Position numbers and translations under genes: made by a program. A stretch of DNA of 64,000 bases from Isochrysis galbana (Eukaryota > Haptophyta > Isochrysidales > Isochrysidaceae). The notes under the pieces are model-generated. The model ran no database searches, was not told the DNA's origin, and saw only the letters and a program-made list of their open reading frames with translations. The DNA lies in NCBI GenBank assembly GCA_018136815.1, contig CM030945.1, positions 904,605-968,604 of the forward strand, written 5' to 3'. Each line of letters begins with the position of its first letter. The stretch's first letter is position 1. Shown here in pieces: positions 21,270 through 30,837 of the stretch.

Positions 21270-21940
21270 ATGGCGCTCACTGCTGTGGCACTGCACTCCC
21301 TCTGCCTCGGGGCGCTGGTGCCGCGGCGAGCGGTGCTGCATAACGCGGGGCAGTTGATGGCCATTGGTATTACTAGCTCCTCCGCCGGTTCAGCCCTCGC
21401 GTACGCCGGTGAGGGCTCCATGTCGAAGGAAGAAGTGCTGAAGCTTGCCGACAAGCTCACACCCTTCGAGCGTGCCGTGGCACTTGATGCTCGCACTGAG
21501 CGCTCGTTCACGGGGAGGACGACAAATGGCTATGCGCACGACAATAAACTCAAAGGAACGTATGTCGGTAGGCATGCTGCAGCCTCGTCACACGCGCTTG
21601 TATGGCGCCTTCCCACATCGCCCCGTTTAGCTGACTGTCTTACTGTTCCATTACTTCAGGTTCGATTTCTGGCGCACCTCTGTTCTCTTCAAACGCAAAG
21701 TATAACAGTGGGACGGGCTGGCCATCGTTCTATGCACCAATCGAGGGTAGTGTCATCGAACGGCCTGATCCAGAGGACATGAAGGACTTCGCAAGGGCGA
21801 TGATGATGGGTGGGGTTCGCACAGAGGTCCTTGATGCCAAGTCTGGAGCTCATCTGGGCCATGTGTTCCCAGATGGCCCACCGCCGACTGGCAAGCGTTA
21901 TTGCATGAATGCCGCCGCGTTGACATTTATTCCCGAGTGA
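21270..21940 (+). CDS. msrB: Peptide-methionine (R)-S-oxide reductase, MsrB family
   Basis: Repairs oxidised methionine (R-sulfoxide) in proteins. Two exons, 21270-21567 and 21660-21940, with a GT-AG intron 21568-21659 in phase 1; product 192 residues. The fold is seen in [58 protein letters not shown] and NAAALTF, including the catalytic Cys in RYCMN and the GHVF His. Unusually, both zinc-binding CxxC pairs are replaced: the first reads V-G-S-I-S-G where V-C-A-V-C-G is usual, and the second D-A-K-S before GAHLGH. Zinc-less MsrBs exist but are less common. The first 60 residues are hydrophobic with an AxA-like end (ALAYA), suggesting import into an organelle, probably the plastid. The ATG follows CAG and is the first in frame. 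The gene lies between inverted repeat copies. Confidence 0.92.
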
Positions 21941-22624
21941 TCTTTCATTTGCATTCTGAGTCGGCTTGGCGGGAGCCACGGAAGTCTATGCTTCCGATGG
22001 GTTGCAGCTCTTCCTACATGTCACACAGGACCGACGCATCCAGCACAATGGCAACCACAAAGCACCATTCGGATGTCAGCTCATGTGCGGCGTGCATTGT
22101 GCGCATGATCTTGTGGCGGCGCGTTGCGCCGTTCCTCTACCTCCGTCGTGTCCTTCTCAGTCAGTATTTGTGTTCAACATCAACATGGTAGCATTTCCAT
22201 GTATTACTACTAGTAGTATGTACTACTACTAGTAGTAGTAGATCAATCGTAGTTACATTAACAGTAGTAGTAGTGGCATCTACTATCTACTACTAGCATA
22301 TGAATTGAAAAAGTTACAAACTCACCGCTGGCAGAGTGTCGGTGTTACTCCCTACTACTACTACACACCCTTATACATCGTCGTCGACAGCCCCTTTGCC
22401 CCCCCCAAGGCTCCAGGCTCCTCTAGAGTCTACTAGAGTCTAGCTAGTAGCTAGTAGCTAGTAGCTAGTAGCTAGTAGCTAGAGAAGGTGCAACTCTTGA
22501 GGTTCCCCTTTTTGTTTCTGTTGTAATCCTGCCCATCTGAAGGTGAAGGCCGTAGGCATAGGCATGAATATTCGTGTAAGGTAGAACAGTTCCCCGTTCC
22601 CCGTGTTGCTACTGAAACATATAC
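21941..22624. other. Intergenic with simple repeats
   Basis: 22195-22300 contains TACTAC/GTAGTA triplet tracts in both orientations; 22437-22485 is about six copies of CTAGTAG. No gene is seen. It includes the 3' end of msrB. Confidence 0.6.
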
Positions 22625-23270
22625 TACTATAATAAAACAACTGAGCGTTAGTACCACTACTCTCACTAGCCCGGTACTATCACGACACCCCTCAACGCAC
22701 CTGCCCGCACGCCTTGAAGTGGTGGCACAGACACATACTACATATGCATCCCTTCAAATAAATCTCCCCCCTCGCAAACCCCCGGCTCCCATTATAACTC
22801 CCCACAAGTTACAATGAGGGAAACCCCAGTGAGGCGGACCGACCTACGTCGCGCGACTCACCGGGGAAAAACACCGGGGGGGGGGGGGACCTCTCGTCGA
22901 GAAGCAGAACGGCCCTTACAGCTCGGCCGCCGCGAGCAGTCCTCGAAGAAACAAATGACTGCGACTGCGCCCCCCGATACCTGCCACAAGGACGTCTTGA
23001 GCCACTCCCTTCTTCTCCCCCTCCTGTCGCCAGCCGCCCCCCTTCGCCCGTTTGCTGACGCAAACGGGGCCCGTTTCTTACCACACTCCATCGGGGGGGA
23101 TGCAAACCCCCCCCTCTCCCTCTCTCCATTCTCCTCCACCCCTCTCCCTGCGGCGCGTCGCCATGCGGCGCGCCACGGCCTGCTCTCAGAGGGCCTTTGT
23201 TTGGGGGCTCCCAGAGGGCAAGCAAGGGCAGCTCAGGGGGCAGTGGAGGCTGGGGCTCAGCCCCTGGCCC
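22625..23270 (-). mobile_element. Inverted copy of the retroposon at 19 kb
   Basis: Reverse complement of about 19305-19929: shares TAATAAAACAACTGAGCGTT, CCATTATAACTCCCCACAAG and TACCACACTCCATCGGGGGG with small differences. Its original 3' end (22625) points inward, toward msrB; its 5' part stops where the GGC minisatellite begins near 23275. No clean target duplication was identified. Confidence 0.85.
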
Positions 23271-23279
23271 CCCCTACGG

Positions 23280-23685
23280 GGCAGGGCGGCAGCGGTGGAG
23301 GCCGGGCGGCGGCGGCGGCGGCGGCGGCCGGGCGGCGGCGGCGGCGGCGGCCGGGCGGCGGCGGCGGCGGCGGCCGGGCGGCGGCGGCGGCGGCGGCCGG
23401 GCGGGGCAGGGCGGCGGCGGCGGTGGAGGCCGGGCGGCGCACGGCGGCGGCGGCGGTGGAGGCAGGGCGGCGGCGGCGGTGGAGAGGGCGGCGGCGGTGG
23501 AGGCCGGGCGGCGCACGGCGGCGGCGGCGGTGGAGGCACGGCGGCGGCGGCGGTGGAGGCAGGGCGGCGGCGGCGGTGGAGAGGGCGGCGGCGGCGGTGG
23601 AGGCAGGGCGGCGGCGGCGGTGGAGGCAGGGCGGCGGCGGCGGTGGAGGCAGGGCGGCGGCGGCGGTGGAGGCAGGGCGGCGGCG
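23280..23685 (+). repeat. GGC-rich minisatellite, left part
   Basis: About 400 bp of GGCGGCGGC runs punctuated by GGTGGAGGC(A/C)GGGC, with units of roughly 15-24 bp. It continues after the inserted element at 24588. Translations in either direction are pure Gly/Arg/Ala or Pro/Arg and are not taken as genes. Confidence 0.9.
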
Positions 23686-24587
23686 CAGGGTCTGGGTTTT
23701 AACGATAAACTGCTGATAGCACAGCTGTGTTGACACCTTCTGAGCTAGGTGTTAAACGCTTTTTAACACCTCTGTCAGAGAGGTGTCCAACTAGGCCTAA
23801 CAAGAATGATCCGGTTTCAACACGCCGCCCACGGGGCTGTTAAACACGCCCAAACAGGCATATTAATTACACCCCACGGGGCGCCGTGCCTCCGGCTGCC
23901 GCCACGCGGCTCGCCGAGCGCGAGCGCGCGAGCACAAGGCACAAATACAAGAAGGTGTGCTAGTGTGCTAGTGTCTAGTGTGCACTACGTAGGTGTACAA
24001 CGCACAACCATGACTATGTATGTATGTGCGAAAGGAGACACGGATGACGGATGGATAAGAAATACTAGTAATTTGGGTCGCTATCGCGCTGTACGCTATC
24101 AGCTCCTGTACCATATACATACCATAACTAACACCATAACATCTTTTGCCTCACATATTATATTCGTGCGTGCGGGCGGGCTGCGACACAGTCCTCCATC
24201 AAGGTTCATAATGGTGCACGGGAGGCCAGCGTAAGCACGCTGTTCGGCGTGCCGTCCAGCATCCGCGCCCCGAGTATGTCCATTTGAAGAGTGTGGGCAT
24301 CGTAGCGGGCGGCGGCGGCGGAGGAACAGGCTCGGGCGCTAGAGGGGGGGGGGGGGGGGGGGGCGATAGCACGGACTACTAACTACTACTACTACTATCT
24401 AGTATTGTATTGTGGCGACATATCTTCGCATACTCTAATTATAATTACACTAGCCCCTTTTTAACACCGGATCTCCGTTTTAACAGCTGTTTATGTTAAC
24501 ACCCTGATCATCAAGGATGTGTTAACTCCTTCCTCAGAGGGTGTTCTAGGCCGAAAATCCTTGTTTAGTGTTAAAACCCACTCCCTG
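23686..24587. mobile_element. hAT-like non-autonomous element inserted in minisatellite
   Basis: 902 bp. The left end CAGGGTCTGGGTTTTAAC and the right end GTTAAAACCCACTCCCTG form an 18-bp inverted repeat with two mismatches, extended inward by TAAAC/GTTTA. CAGGG termini are typical of hAT elements. Both flanks read CGGCGGCG (23678-23685 and 24588-24595), consistent with an 8-bp target duplication, although the minisatellite makes that weak on its own. GTGTTAA-type motifs recur near both ends. No transposase frame is seen; a G20 run lies near 24343-24362. Confidence 0.85.
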
Positions 24588-24655
24588 CGGCGGCGGCGGC
24601 AGCAGTGGAGGCAGGGCGGCAGCGGTGGAGGCAGGGCGGCAGCGGTGGAGGGCTC
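24588..24655 (+). repeat. GGC-rich minisatellite, right part
   Basis: Same orientation and unit (GGCAGCGGTGGAGGCAGGGC) as the left part, so the array was split by the element at 23686-24587. Confidence 0.85.
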
Positions 24656-25682
24656 GGAATCCATCATCATCATCCATCCCACACGTGGACTGAGGACCTT
24701 CCCCCCTAGAGATGTGTGACGAGCTGATGGTTCCTTGCCTACAGAACTATAGAATCTGGAATCTGGGGGATGAAGACGGGGCGGGTGCCGATTCGCGGCT
24801 TACCGAATATTGTTGTAAAAGTGACTATGGACATTTGATGGCTCCATTTGAGTGATGTCCCATAATTGACGGAACGACACCTGGGGGCAGTGGAGGCTGG
24901 GGCTCAGGCTCAGCTCGTGGCCCCCCCCTGCATCTCCCACGCTTACCTCGTTGGCCATGGAAGCCGCGCAGAGGCGTCTGTGCCTGTCTAGCGACCAGGG
25001 AAGGGGGGGGGGGTCAGCTCGAGGGCAGGCCCAGTCTGGGCGTGGGAGTGCGAATCACAGCCCGCGCCCACTAGGGGTCTGGGCCAGTGTGATGATTGCC
25101 TAGCCTCTGCCAGAGGGCAGGGGCTGGGGTTGATTGTACGGGCCCATCCGGGGGGTGTCCGCAATGGACTGGAAGCCTACTGCACCCAGCCCCTAGGTAG
25201 AGCACGAAGGGACGAGCCGCAAGGCAGGTGGAGGGGTGATAAGGGAAGCGGGCGTGGCTGCATAGAGGCTGTGCAGGGTCGCGCGCGCGGCGAGATCATT
25301 AAGAAGTTTTTTTTGAACCAAGTATAAACTTAGTTGCCACAAAGCGAATGAAGGGGGTCGCGATAGTGAGAGTTTGAAGTGTAGGCGATGGTGTAAGACA
25401 GCACCGTGAGTGCTCTGAGTGCGATAGGTCCCGTGTAGCTCGCGATAGTAGTCTGAACCTTCACAAGAGTTTTATTAGCAGCTACAAGCTAAGAAAGCCG
25501 TCTCTGCTTGCGCCCCACGCCTGGTGTGGTCATGTGCCTCCTGTGCTGGAATGCAAAAGGCCAAATGTCCTGACCCGTTAGGTAGCCATGATTGGAAGCA
25601 TCTCAGATGTGACAATCTCAGATGTGACAGCATTAATGTGGTCTCAATGATGTTCCGTTCGATGAGCATCGCGCTGCTGTCT
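24656..25682. repeat. Intergenic with R1-family repeat
   Basis: 24825-24885 is a third copy of the repeat at 15735 and 15897. 24890-25170 is a minus-oriented R1 copy matching 19090-19330. 25317-25336 (CAAGTATAAACTTAGTTGC) is the stem-loop-like end also seen near 5000 and 45217. No gene is seen. Confidence 0.55.
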
Positions 25683-28655
25683 TTATGCTTGTGGGGCGCT
25701 TTGGGACGAGCTTGGAAGGGTGGAAATGGGTGCAATAGTAGCATCTGAAGGGGGAGCAGCTAGTTCGACCGAGGTAGTAGGAGGTGCAGCTGAAGAGCGC
25801 TCGTTTTTAGTCTCCTGCATTTGCTTGTGTAGCATGTTATATGTCGAGACGATCGCCCTAGCATTCAGCCAACCGGTTGGCAGGGCGCGCCGGAGTCTGT
25901 CGATAAGGGCACGCGACGAGGTACTTTCGAGACCATCACCATCTGCCATCAGATTGTTGTTGAGAGACGCGGCGAGCTCCTCTGGGAGGCTAAGCTTGGC
26001 CCATTCGTTTGCTTTCTCCTGCATACGTAAATGCGTTTGCAAGAGAGAGAGCAATGCCTTGCTGCTTGGCGAGTCCCACTCAAATTTGGGCTTGGGTGCA
26101 GGGGCCTGCTTTGGCCGCCAACCAACTGCTTGCCCAGCCTCTCCATGGGTGCCACCACCTCTACTGATACCATTGTGGCTTGGTAGGGAAGCAAGATCGA
26201 GCTCCTCGAAGGTGCCGTCGCGCGAGTACTGTAGCGTATGCCTCTTCTCGCCAACATCGTAGGCTGTGATTGTAGCGTCATGCCAGGCAAGCTTGCCTCC
26301 TTCCGAAACTTTACGAACATTCACTTCCTCTCCAATCAACTTGGCAGGCGTCTCCCTCGCTATCGACTCCACCTCTTTGGCGCGCTGCTCTGACGCCGCC
26401 GCCACTGCCTTGACCTCGGCATCATGCGCAGCGCGCTGCTGCTCGTAGGCAGCGCGCATGGCCGTGGTAGTCGCATCGAACAGGCGCTCCACCTCGTCAC
26501 GGAGTGCACCCACCAACTCGGGCATAGCCGCCTGCACAGAGTAATTGATCAGACGAGTGCGCATTGCCTTCTCGTCAAGAGGAAGCGTACCACATAGCCG
26601 GGCTAGAAGGTCCTGAGTCAACCATGAGGCCGGTGTCGGCTGATACTGCGACTGGAGTGGGAGGTGTCTGCCTTCAGATGCGGCGCGCGCATACGCCTCC
26701 AGCTGGGCACAACGGACGATGATGATGAGCTCGCGGATCACTTCCTCCGTGAGACGAACACGTTTGGATCTGACCGCGCCTGCAACTCTGGCTTTTGCTG
26801 CCGCGGCAGCTGCGGCTGAGAGTTTTGTATCAACTGACACGATGCGGGCTAGATTTGCCTCCGATTCGCCTTGTAATTCATTCAGCCTCCGTATCAGGGC
26901 CTCCGGATTTGCACACGCAATGGGCCCATTGGTCGTGCATGCAGATGGCGAGGCACAGATCTTGTTTTTCGGACTCTCCATGGCGGCAGAGGAGCTGGTA
27001 GCCCTCGTGCCACTATCAGTGGCGGCAGTGGGCGTCGCGTTAGCTGCCGGCGCCGGGGCTGTGGCGGCAGCCGAGGTGGGCGAGGCATCGGCTGCCACGC
27101 GCATTGGAGTGGCGGTAGTGCTACTCTTGTTGTGAGGCGTAGGCGGACACGAGGCCGAGAGCAAAGCTCCGACCGGAGTTTCCACAACCGCACGACCTGC
27201 TCCGGCCGGGGACGAGAGTTGCCCTTGATCAGCCGCAAACGTATCGGTTGAGACGGGGCCAACCGTGAGATATGTCGTCTCCGTCGCCTCGTCAGCCCGT
27301 TTCGCGAAATTCGTCGAGGCAGCTCCACCGCTGATACCTTCCTTCCCACCTGCCCCTCGCGCCTCGCTCTCGGCGGGCGCCGACAACGTGGAGTCAGCCT
27401 GCGAGGCCCCCACTGGTGTCAGGGCACGAGCGAGATCGTCAGTGCTCAGATTTGCTGCCAGAGTTCGGGAGAGCCGATTCCAACCGTAGACCTTGGCGAG
27501 TGTGATGCCTAACCTCTCACGAATCATTTCCTTCACGTCGCGGACAGATATGCCATTGCGCTCAGCGCGTGCTGACACGTCCTTAACGAGCTGTGCTAGC
27601 CGTGCTACCTCAAGCTTGTGCGCTGCTGTCTCGGGGTCATCCTCGTCGGGCACTATGTGTCCCAACATCGCGCTGATGCGGCACAGGGCCTTCCATTGAG
27701 AGCAGCCTGTGGACGAGTGTGGGCCCCTGAGCCGAGGCTCTGGACAGCTTCCTTCATCGCCATGAGCTCCGTCCGACGAGCACGGAGGGTGCGCAGTTGG
27801 TGATCGCCCTGTATTATCAGTGCCACCCGCAGCGGCGGCGCCCGAGCCTGCTGGCCTTCTCTTGTTTCGCCGCTCGTGGAGGAGCTCAAACTGGATACGT
27901 TGCCTCTCCTCCCTCTCTGCCATCCTGCGAGCCTGAGCCTCAGACTGAAGGGCTCCACGCGAGATAAAGAAGCCGGACGACTTCATGTGGCGATTACATC
28001 CATCTTTGACCACCTTCCGTGCGCCGTCGGCGTCCGGTTCTATCGAATCACCCGAGTCCCCTTCCTCAGGCTCCTCGTCTTCCGTCTCCTGCGATTCACC
28101 CTCCTCGCTGCAGATCTCGTCGTAATCACCCATGCCCTCCTCATACACCTCTGTGTCGTCGATGAAGTCGTCTTGCAGGCGCTGCTTATCGAACCACGAG
28201 CCATCAGAGCTGTTGTCACTCTCGGCTCCACCTTCGTCGTCCTCTTCCCCGTCCTCCTCGTCCTCGCCATTGAGCGGCGCATCACGTTCATCGCCATCTC
28301 CATTTGGCTCACCCGTCTGCTCGCCGCATTCTCTGGTGGAATGAAGAGCGTGATGGGCGCGCGCGCGCTTGGCGGGCTTACGCGGCTGCATGGGCGGCAG
28401 CGGCCTGTTGGTCGCGTATTTACGCTCCATGTCCTGGATGATCTGCTGGAAGCGGTTCTGTGGCCGAAGGTGGACGTCGGCCATCAACGCAGGCCGGGGT
28501 GGAGGAGGCGAGGCGAGACGGGCGGGCTGCCACCAGACCTCTCCACTGTCCGGTAGCGCCAAATGCAACCGCCGGCACCGCCCGCGTCCCACGTAAGCTG
28601 GTGGAGAGCTGGAGGGCTCCCCCAGCAGCGAGGACGCGCCAACCGGCGGCTCCAT
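25683..28655 (-). CDS. Ubinuclein/HPC2-like histone chaperone subunit
   Basis: Single-exon protein of 990 residues from ATG 28655. An acidic region (about 130-210) embeds a HUN/HPC2-type box: SSDGSWFDKQRLQDDFIDDT and EVYEE at about 149-173, then SSGFFISRGALQ (about 226-237). In ubinucleins this box binds the HIRA chaperone complex that deposits histone H3.3. A helical segment with ERNGISVRDVKEMIRERLGI (about 360-380) may correspond to the ubinuclein middle domain. Residues about 772-828 (LIGEEVNVRK to HTLQYSRDGTFEELDL) look like a Tudor-type chromatin reader, which is not standard for animal ubinucleins. The Ala/Ser/Thr-rich middle is low complexity. Two earlier in-frame starts lack ATG; a start at MADVHLRPQ (residue 58) is an alternative. 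A nuclear protein is expected. Assignment rests on the FIDD/FFISRG pattern. Confidence 0.75.
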   Translation of the reverse strand: MEPPVGASSLLGEPSSSPPAYVGRGRCRRLHLALPDSGEVWWQPARLASPPPPRPALMADVHLRPQNRFQQIIQDMERKYATNRPLPPMQPRKPAKRARAHHALHSTRECGEQTGEPNGDGDERDAPLNGEDEEDGEEDDEGGAESDNSSDGSWFDKQRLQDDFIDDTEVYEEGMGDYDEICSEEGESQETEDEEPEEGDSGDSIEPDADGARKVVKDGCNRHMKSSGFFISRGALQSEAQARRMAEREERQRIQFELLHERRNKRRPAGSGAAAAGGTDNTGRSPTAHPPCSSDGAHGDEGSCPEPRLRGPHSSTGCSQWKALCRISAMLGHIVPDEDDPETAAHKLEVARLAQLVKDVSARAERNGISVRDVKEMIRERLGITLAKVYGWNRLSRTLAANLSTDDLARALTPVGASQADSTLSAPAESEARGAGGKEGISGGAASTNFAKRADEATETTYLTVGPVSTDTFAADQGQLSSPAGAGRAVVETPVGALLSASCPPTPHNKSSTTATPMRVAADASPTSAAATAPAPAANATPTAATDSGTRATSSSAAMESPKNKICASPSACTTNGPIACANPEALIRRLNELQGESEANLARIVSVDTKLSAAAAAAAKARVAGAVRSKRVRLTEEVIRELIIIVRCAQLEAYARAASEGRHLPLQSQYQPTPASWLTQDLLARLCGTLPLDEKAMRTRLINYSVQAAMPELVGALRDEVERLFDATTTAMRAAYEQQRAAHDAEVKAVAAASEQRAKEVESIARETPAKLIGEEVNVRKVSEGGKLAWHDATITAYDVGEKRHTLQYSRDGTFEELDLASLPSHNGISRGGGTHGEAGQAVGWRPKQAPAPKPKFEWDSPSSKALLSLLQTHLRMQEKANEWAKLSLPEELAASLNNNLMADGDGLESTSSRALIDRLRRALPTGWLNARAIVSTYNMLHKQMQETKNERSSAAPPTTSVELAAPPSDATIAPISTLPSSSQSAPQA

Positions 28656-29122
28656 CGCACGGGAGAGACGAGGGAGGGGGCAGAGCGAGCCAGTGCGCAG
28701 TGCGGGGAGGGCGAGCAGGCGGGAATCTTTAATTTTACTTTCTAGTAGACGACAGTGGGCGTACTGGCGCGGCTCCAGCAGTGGCAGAGTGGCAGTGGCA
28801 GTTGGCAAGTCCGTAAGTTTTGTTTCTAACCCCCCCAAATTTTGTTGTCAAAATTTGAGGGTCGGGCACCTAAATTTCGATCAAAATTTAATAGTTTTAG
28901 GTTTAGGAGTCTTCATAACTCGTGACTTTATCACGCGCGGTAACCTTTTATCAGAGAGGCCTTGAAGGCCTTGCCCCCCCCCAGCCCAGGGGGGGGCGAG
29001 ACCTCCCCCCCCCCCCCTTGCCCCTCCCCCCCCCCTCCCCTTATATGCCACACCCCCTCCGTCCCCAACTGCGACCACACACCACACACCCAACCCACGG
29101 ACGACGCGACCCAAACAAGTTC
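28656..29122. other. Intergenic, no gene recognised
   Basis: AT-richer than its surroundings at 28830-28960; C-runs at 28975-29040. It would contain the ubinuclein-like promoter. Confidence 0.35.
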
Positions 29123-29123
29123 T

Positions 29124-29311
29124 TAGCGGATGTGACGACCATTGAAACGACTCACCAAAGATGCTTGAAGATGGTCCGAAAAAGCTTGCTGTTGTGAATC
29201 TGCATACATCATCCGTAGCAAAGCAAAGACCCGTTCACAAGACGCCGAGTTGGGAGACATTGCGAAAGCGCGGCTCCGCCTCTCTCGCTCCTCGCGTGTG
29301 GCATGCTCCAA
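29124..29311 (-). pseudogene. hAT transposase C-terminal fragment
   Basis: Encodes AFAMSPNSASCERVFALLRM followed by SDHLQASLVSRFNGR and a stop, the hAT dimerisation (hATC) motif in which SSA-CER-FS is conserved. Only this end is present. It is on the same strand as the hAT core at 30838-32037 and could be its displaced 3' end, but the intervening 29312-29933 does not look like hAT coding sequence. Confidence 0.7.
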
Positions 29312-29312
29312 G

Positions 29313-29375
29313 AGACCCTCCTCCTCCTCCTCCTCCTCCTCCTCCTCCTCCTCCTCCTCCTCCTCCTCCTCGTCG
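29313..29375 (+). repeat. (CCT)n microsatellite
   Basis: About 18 consecutive CTC/CCT triplets followed by three GTC triplets. The derived Leu or Arg runs are not coding evidence. Confidence 0.95.
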
Positions 29376-29933
29376 TCGTCGCCGAGAAAGACAACCGTTC
29401 GATAGGTCTCTTGGAATCCTGTGCGGCAGGATTGCCCCTCGTTTCCGTTATGGTGCGATTCCCCTTCGATACGGGATCGCCGACAGATCGCCTTCTGATT
29501 GATCGTCGTCCGTCGTCGTCTGGATCTCGCGTGTCTTCGGAATCATGAATCATTCCACTTCTTTCGTTGTTGTTGCAGATTGTTTCTCTTTCTTCGTTGA
29601 TTGCCGTTGTTTGCAGGAGATGAGACGCGTGTCGTCTGCGGTTGCACCCACCGCAACACCCGATTAGAAATCCTGTAAAAGGGAGAAATGGGTGGGACGA
29701 TGCGTACAAATAGGTTGCCGCGACAAGCTTCTAGCTTCCGAATTTGTGCTCAAAGGGCCCACGGGTGCTCTCATCTTCTATTTTAAGCGTCGCCTTGTCG
29801 CCTTCAACGTTTGGTTTCTCGGTTATCTTTGGTTTCTCTCGCCGGTTGTTTTAATTCTGGATTTCTTCTGTTTCGGTTGTTTTGTTCTCCTTCCATGCCG
29901 CTCGTCGAGACGACTCGAATTTAGTCGGGGAGT
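29376..29933. other. No gene recognised
   Basis: 29455-29525 resembles the 68-bp tandem unit at 9386 (GGATCGCCGACAGATCGCC, GATCGTCGTCCGTCGTCGTC). The rest is T-rich and lacks a coding signature. Confidence 0.35.
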
Positions 29934-30837
29934 GTCGTATTCCATACGATGACAGACTTTTACTTGTAACCTGTGGGTTATTTTAAGCCTCAAGGTCTCG
30001 TCGATTGGTATTCCGCCTCTTCTCTTACTTTCTTCCGACGTCATCAACTATCAGTAAAACTGATAGGGTCATGGGGGCCCCGTGCCCCCCCCCCTCCATC
30101 GCAGACACCCCCTGGGTGGGCCTGCACACTCAACCTCAGCCCCTGCCTGCTGGCAGGGGCTGAGCTGACATCACACTGGCACAGACCCTCGCCGAGCGCG
30201 CATCGCGCGCCGCACGCATTCGCCTGCACTGGCCCCTGCTCGTACTGACCCCCCCCTCCACCACTGAGCCACAGACCACCTGAGCCGCCAGGAGGGCACC
30301 CAGGACCAGCGAGGCCAGCGAGGGAGAGGCAGGAGAGGCCAGGGGCCCAGCCCCAGCCTCCACTGCCCCCTGAGCTGGCCCAGCTGGCCCTCTGGGGGGG
30401 CCCGAGGGTCCCCTCAGAGGGGTGCCATGGCGCGCGCAGGCATCGCACGCCCGTAGGAGAACGAAGAGAACCGCGAGAAAAGAACGACAAAAAAAACGAC
30501 GCGATCTGACCCAGGAAAAGGTAAGACTCACGCCTGTTTACGGTATGTTTACAAGCCGACACCCCGAGCGACACACGAATGCCGCGAAGACGCGGAGATA
30601 CTTGAAAAAGACGCGAGGAGAGGGGGCCGAGACCTCCCAGGGGCACGAAGTGTCACATGCAACAGGCGTTTACGTTTGTTTTGCCACAGGAACACCACAC
30701 CAGCAGGTCTGCCCCAGCCCACCCCCTGCACTTGGCCCGTTGTAGTGCACGCGGCCCCCCCCCCCGATACCAAAAACAAAGGAATGAAGGGGGTGGTGTA
30801 AGGGAGTGAGTAAACTGGGGTATAGGCGATGTCGTGA
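29934..30837 (+). mobile_element. Internally deleted non-LTR retrotransposon copy
   Basis: Begins with GTCGTATTCCATACGATGAC and TTAAGCCTCAAGGTCTCGTC, the same 5' leader found at 34054 and, inverted, at 36700. It ends with GGAATGAAGGGGGTGGTGTA and GTGAGTGAGTA, matching in complement the 3' part at 51735-52040. Only about 900 bp lie between, including an R1 copy (30064-30430), so all coding sequence is missing. A stem-loop CTATCAGT/ACTGATAG (30048-30066) marks the leader-R1 junction. Its right end abuts hAT coding sequence exactly at 30838. Confidence 0.7.

Noticed and set aside
23186-23738. Several 80-300 codon open frames across the GGC minisatellite
   Set aside because: They encode only Gly/Arg/Ala or Pro/Arg repeats in every frame, follow directly from the triplet composition, and lack an ATG context or any domain.
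26719-27135. Plus-strand open frames opposite the ubinuclein-like gene
   Set aside because: Shadows of an Ala/Ser/Thr-rich coding region; no family signature and the minus strand has the recognisable domains.
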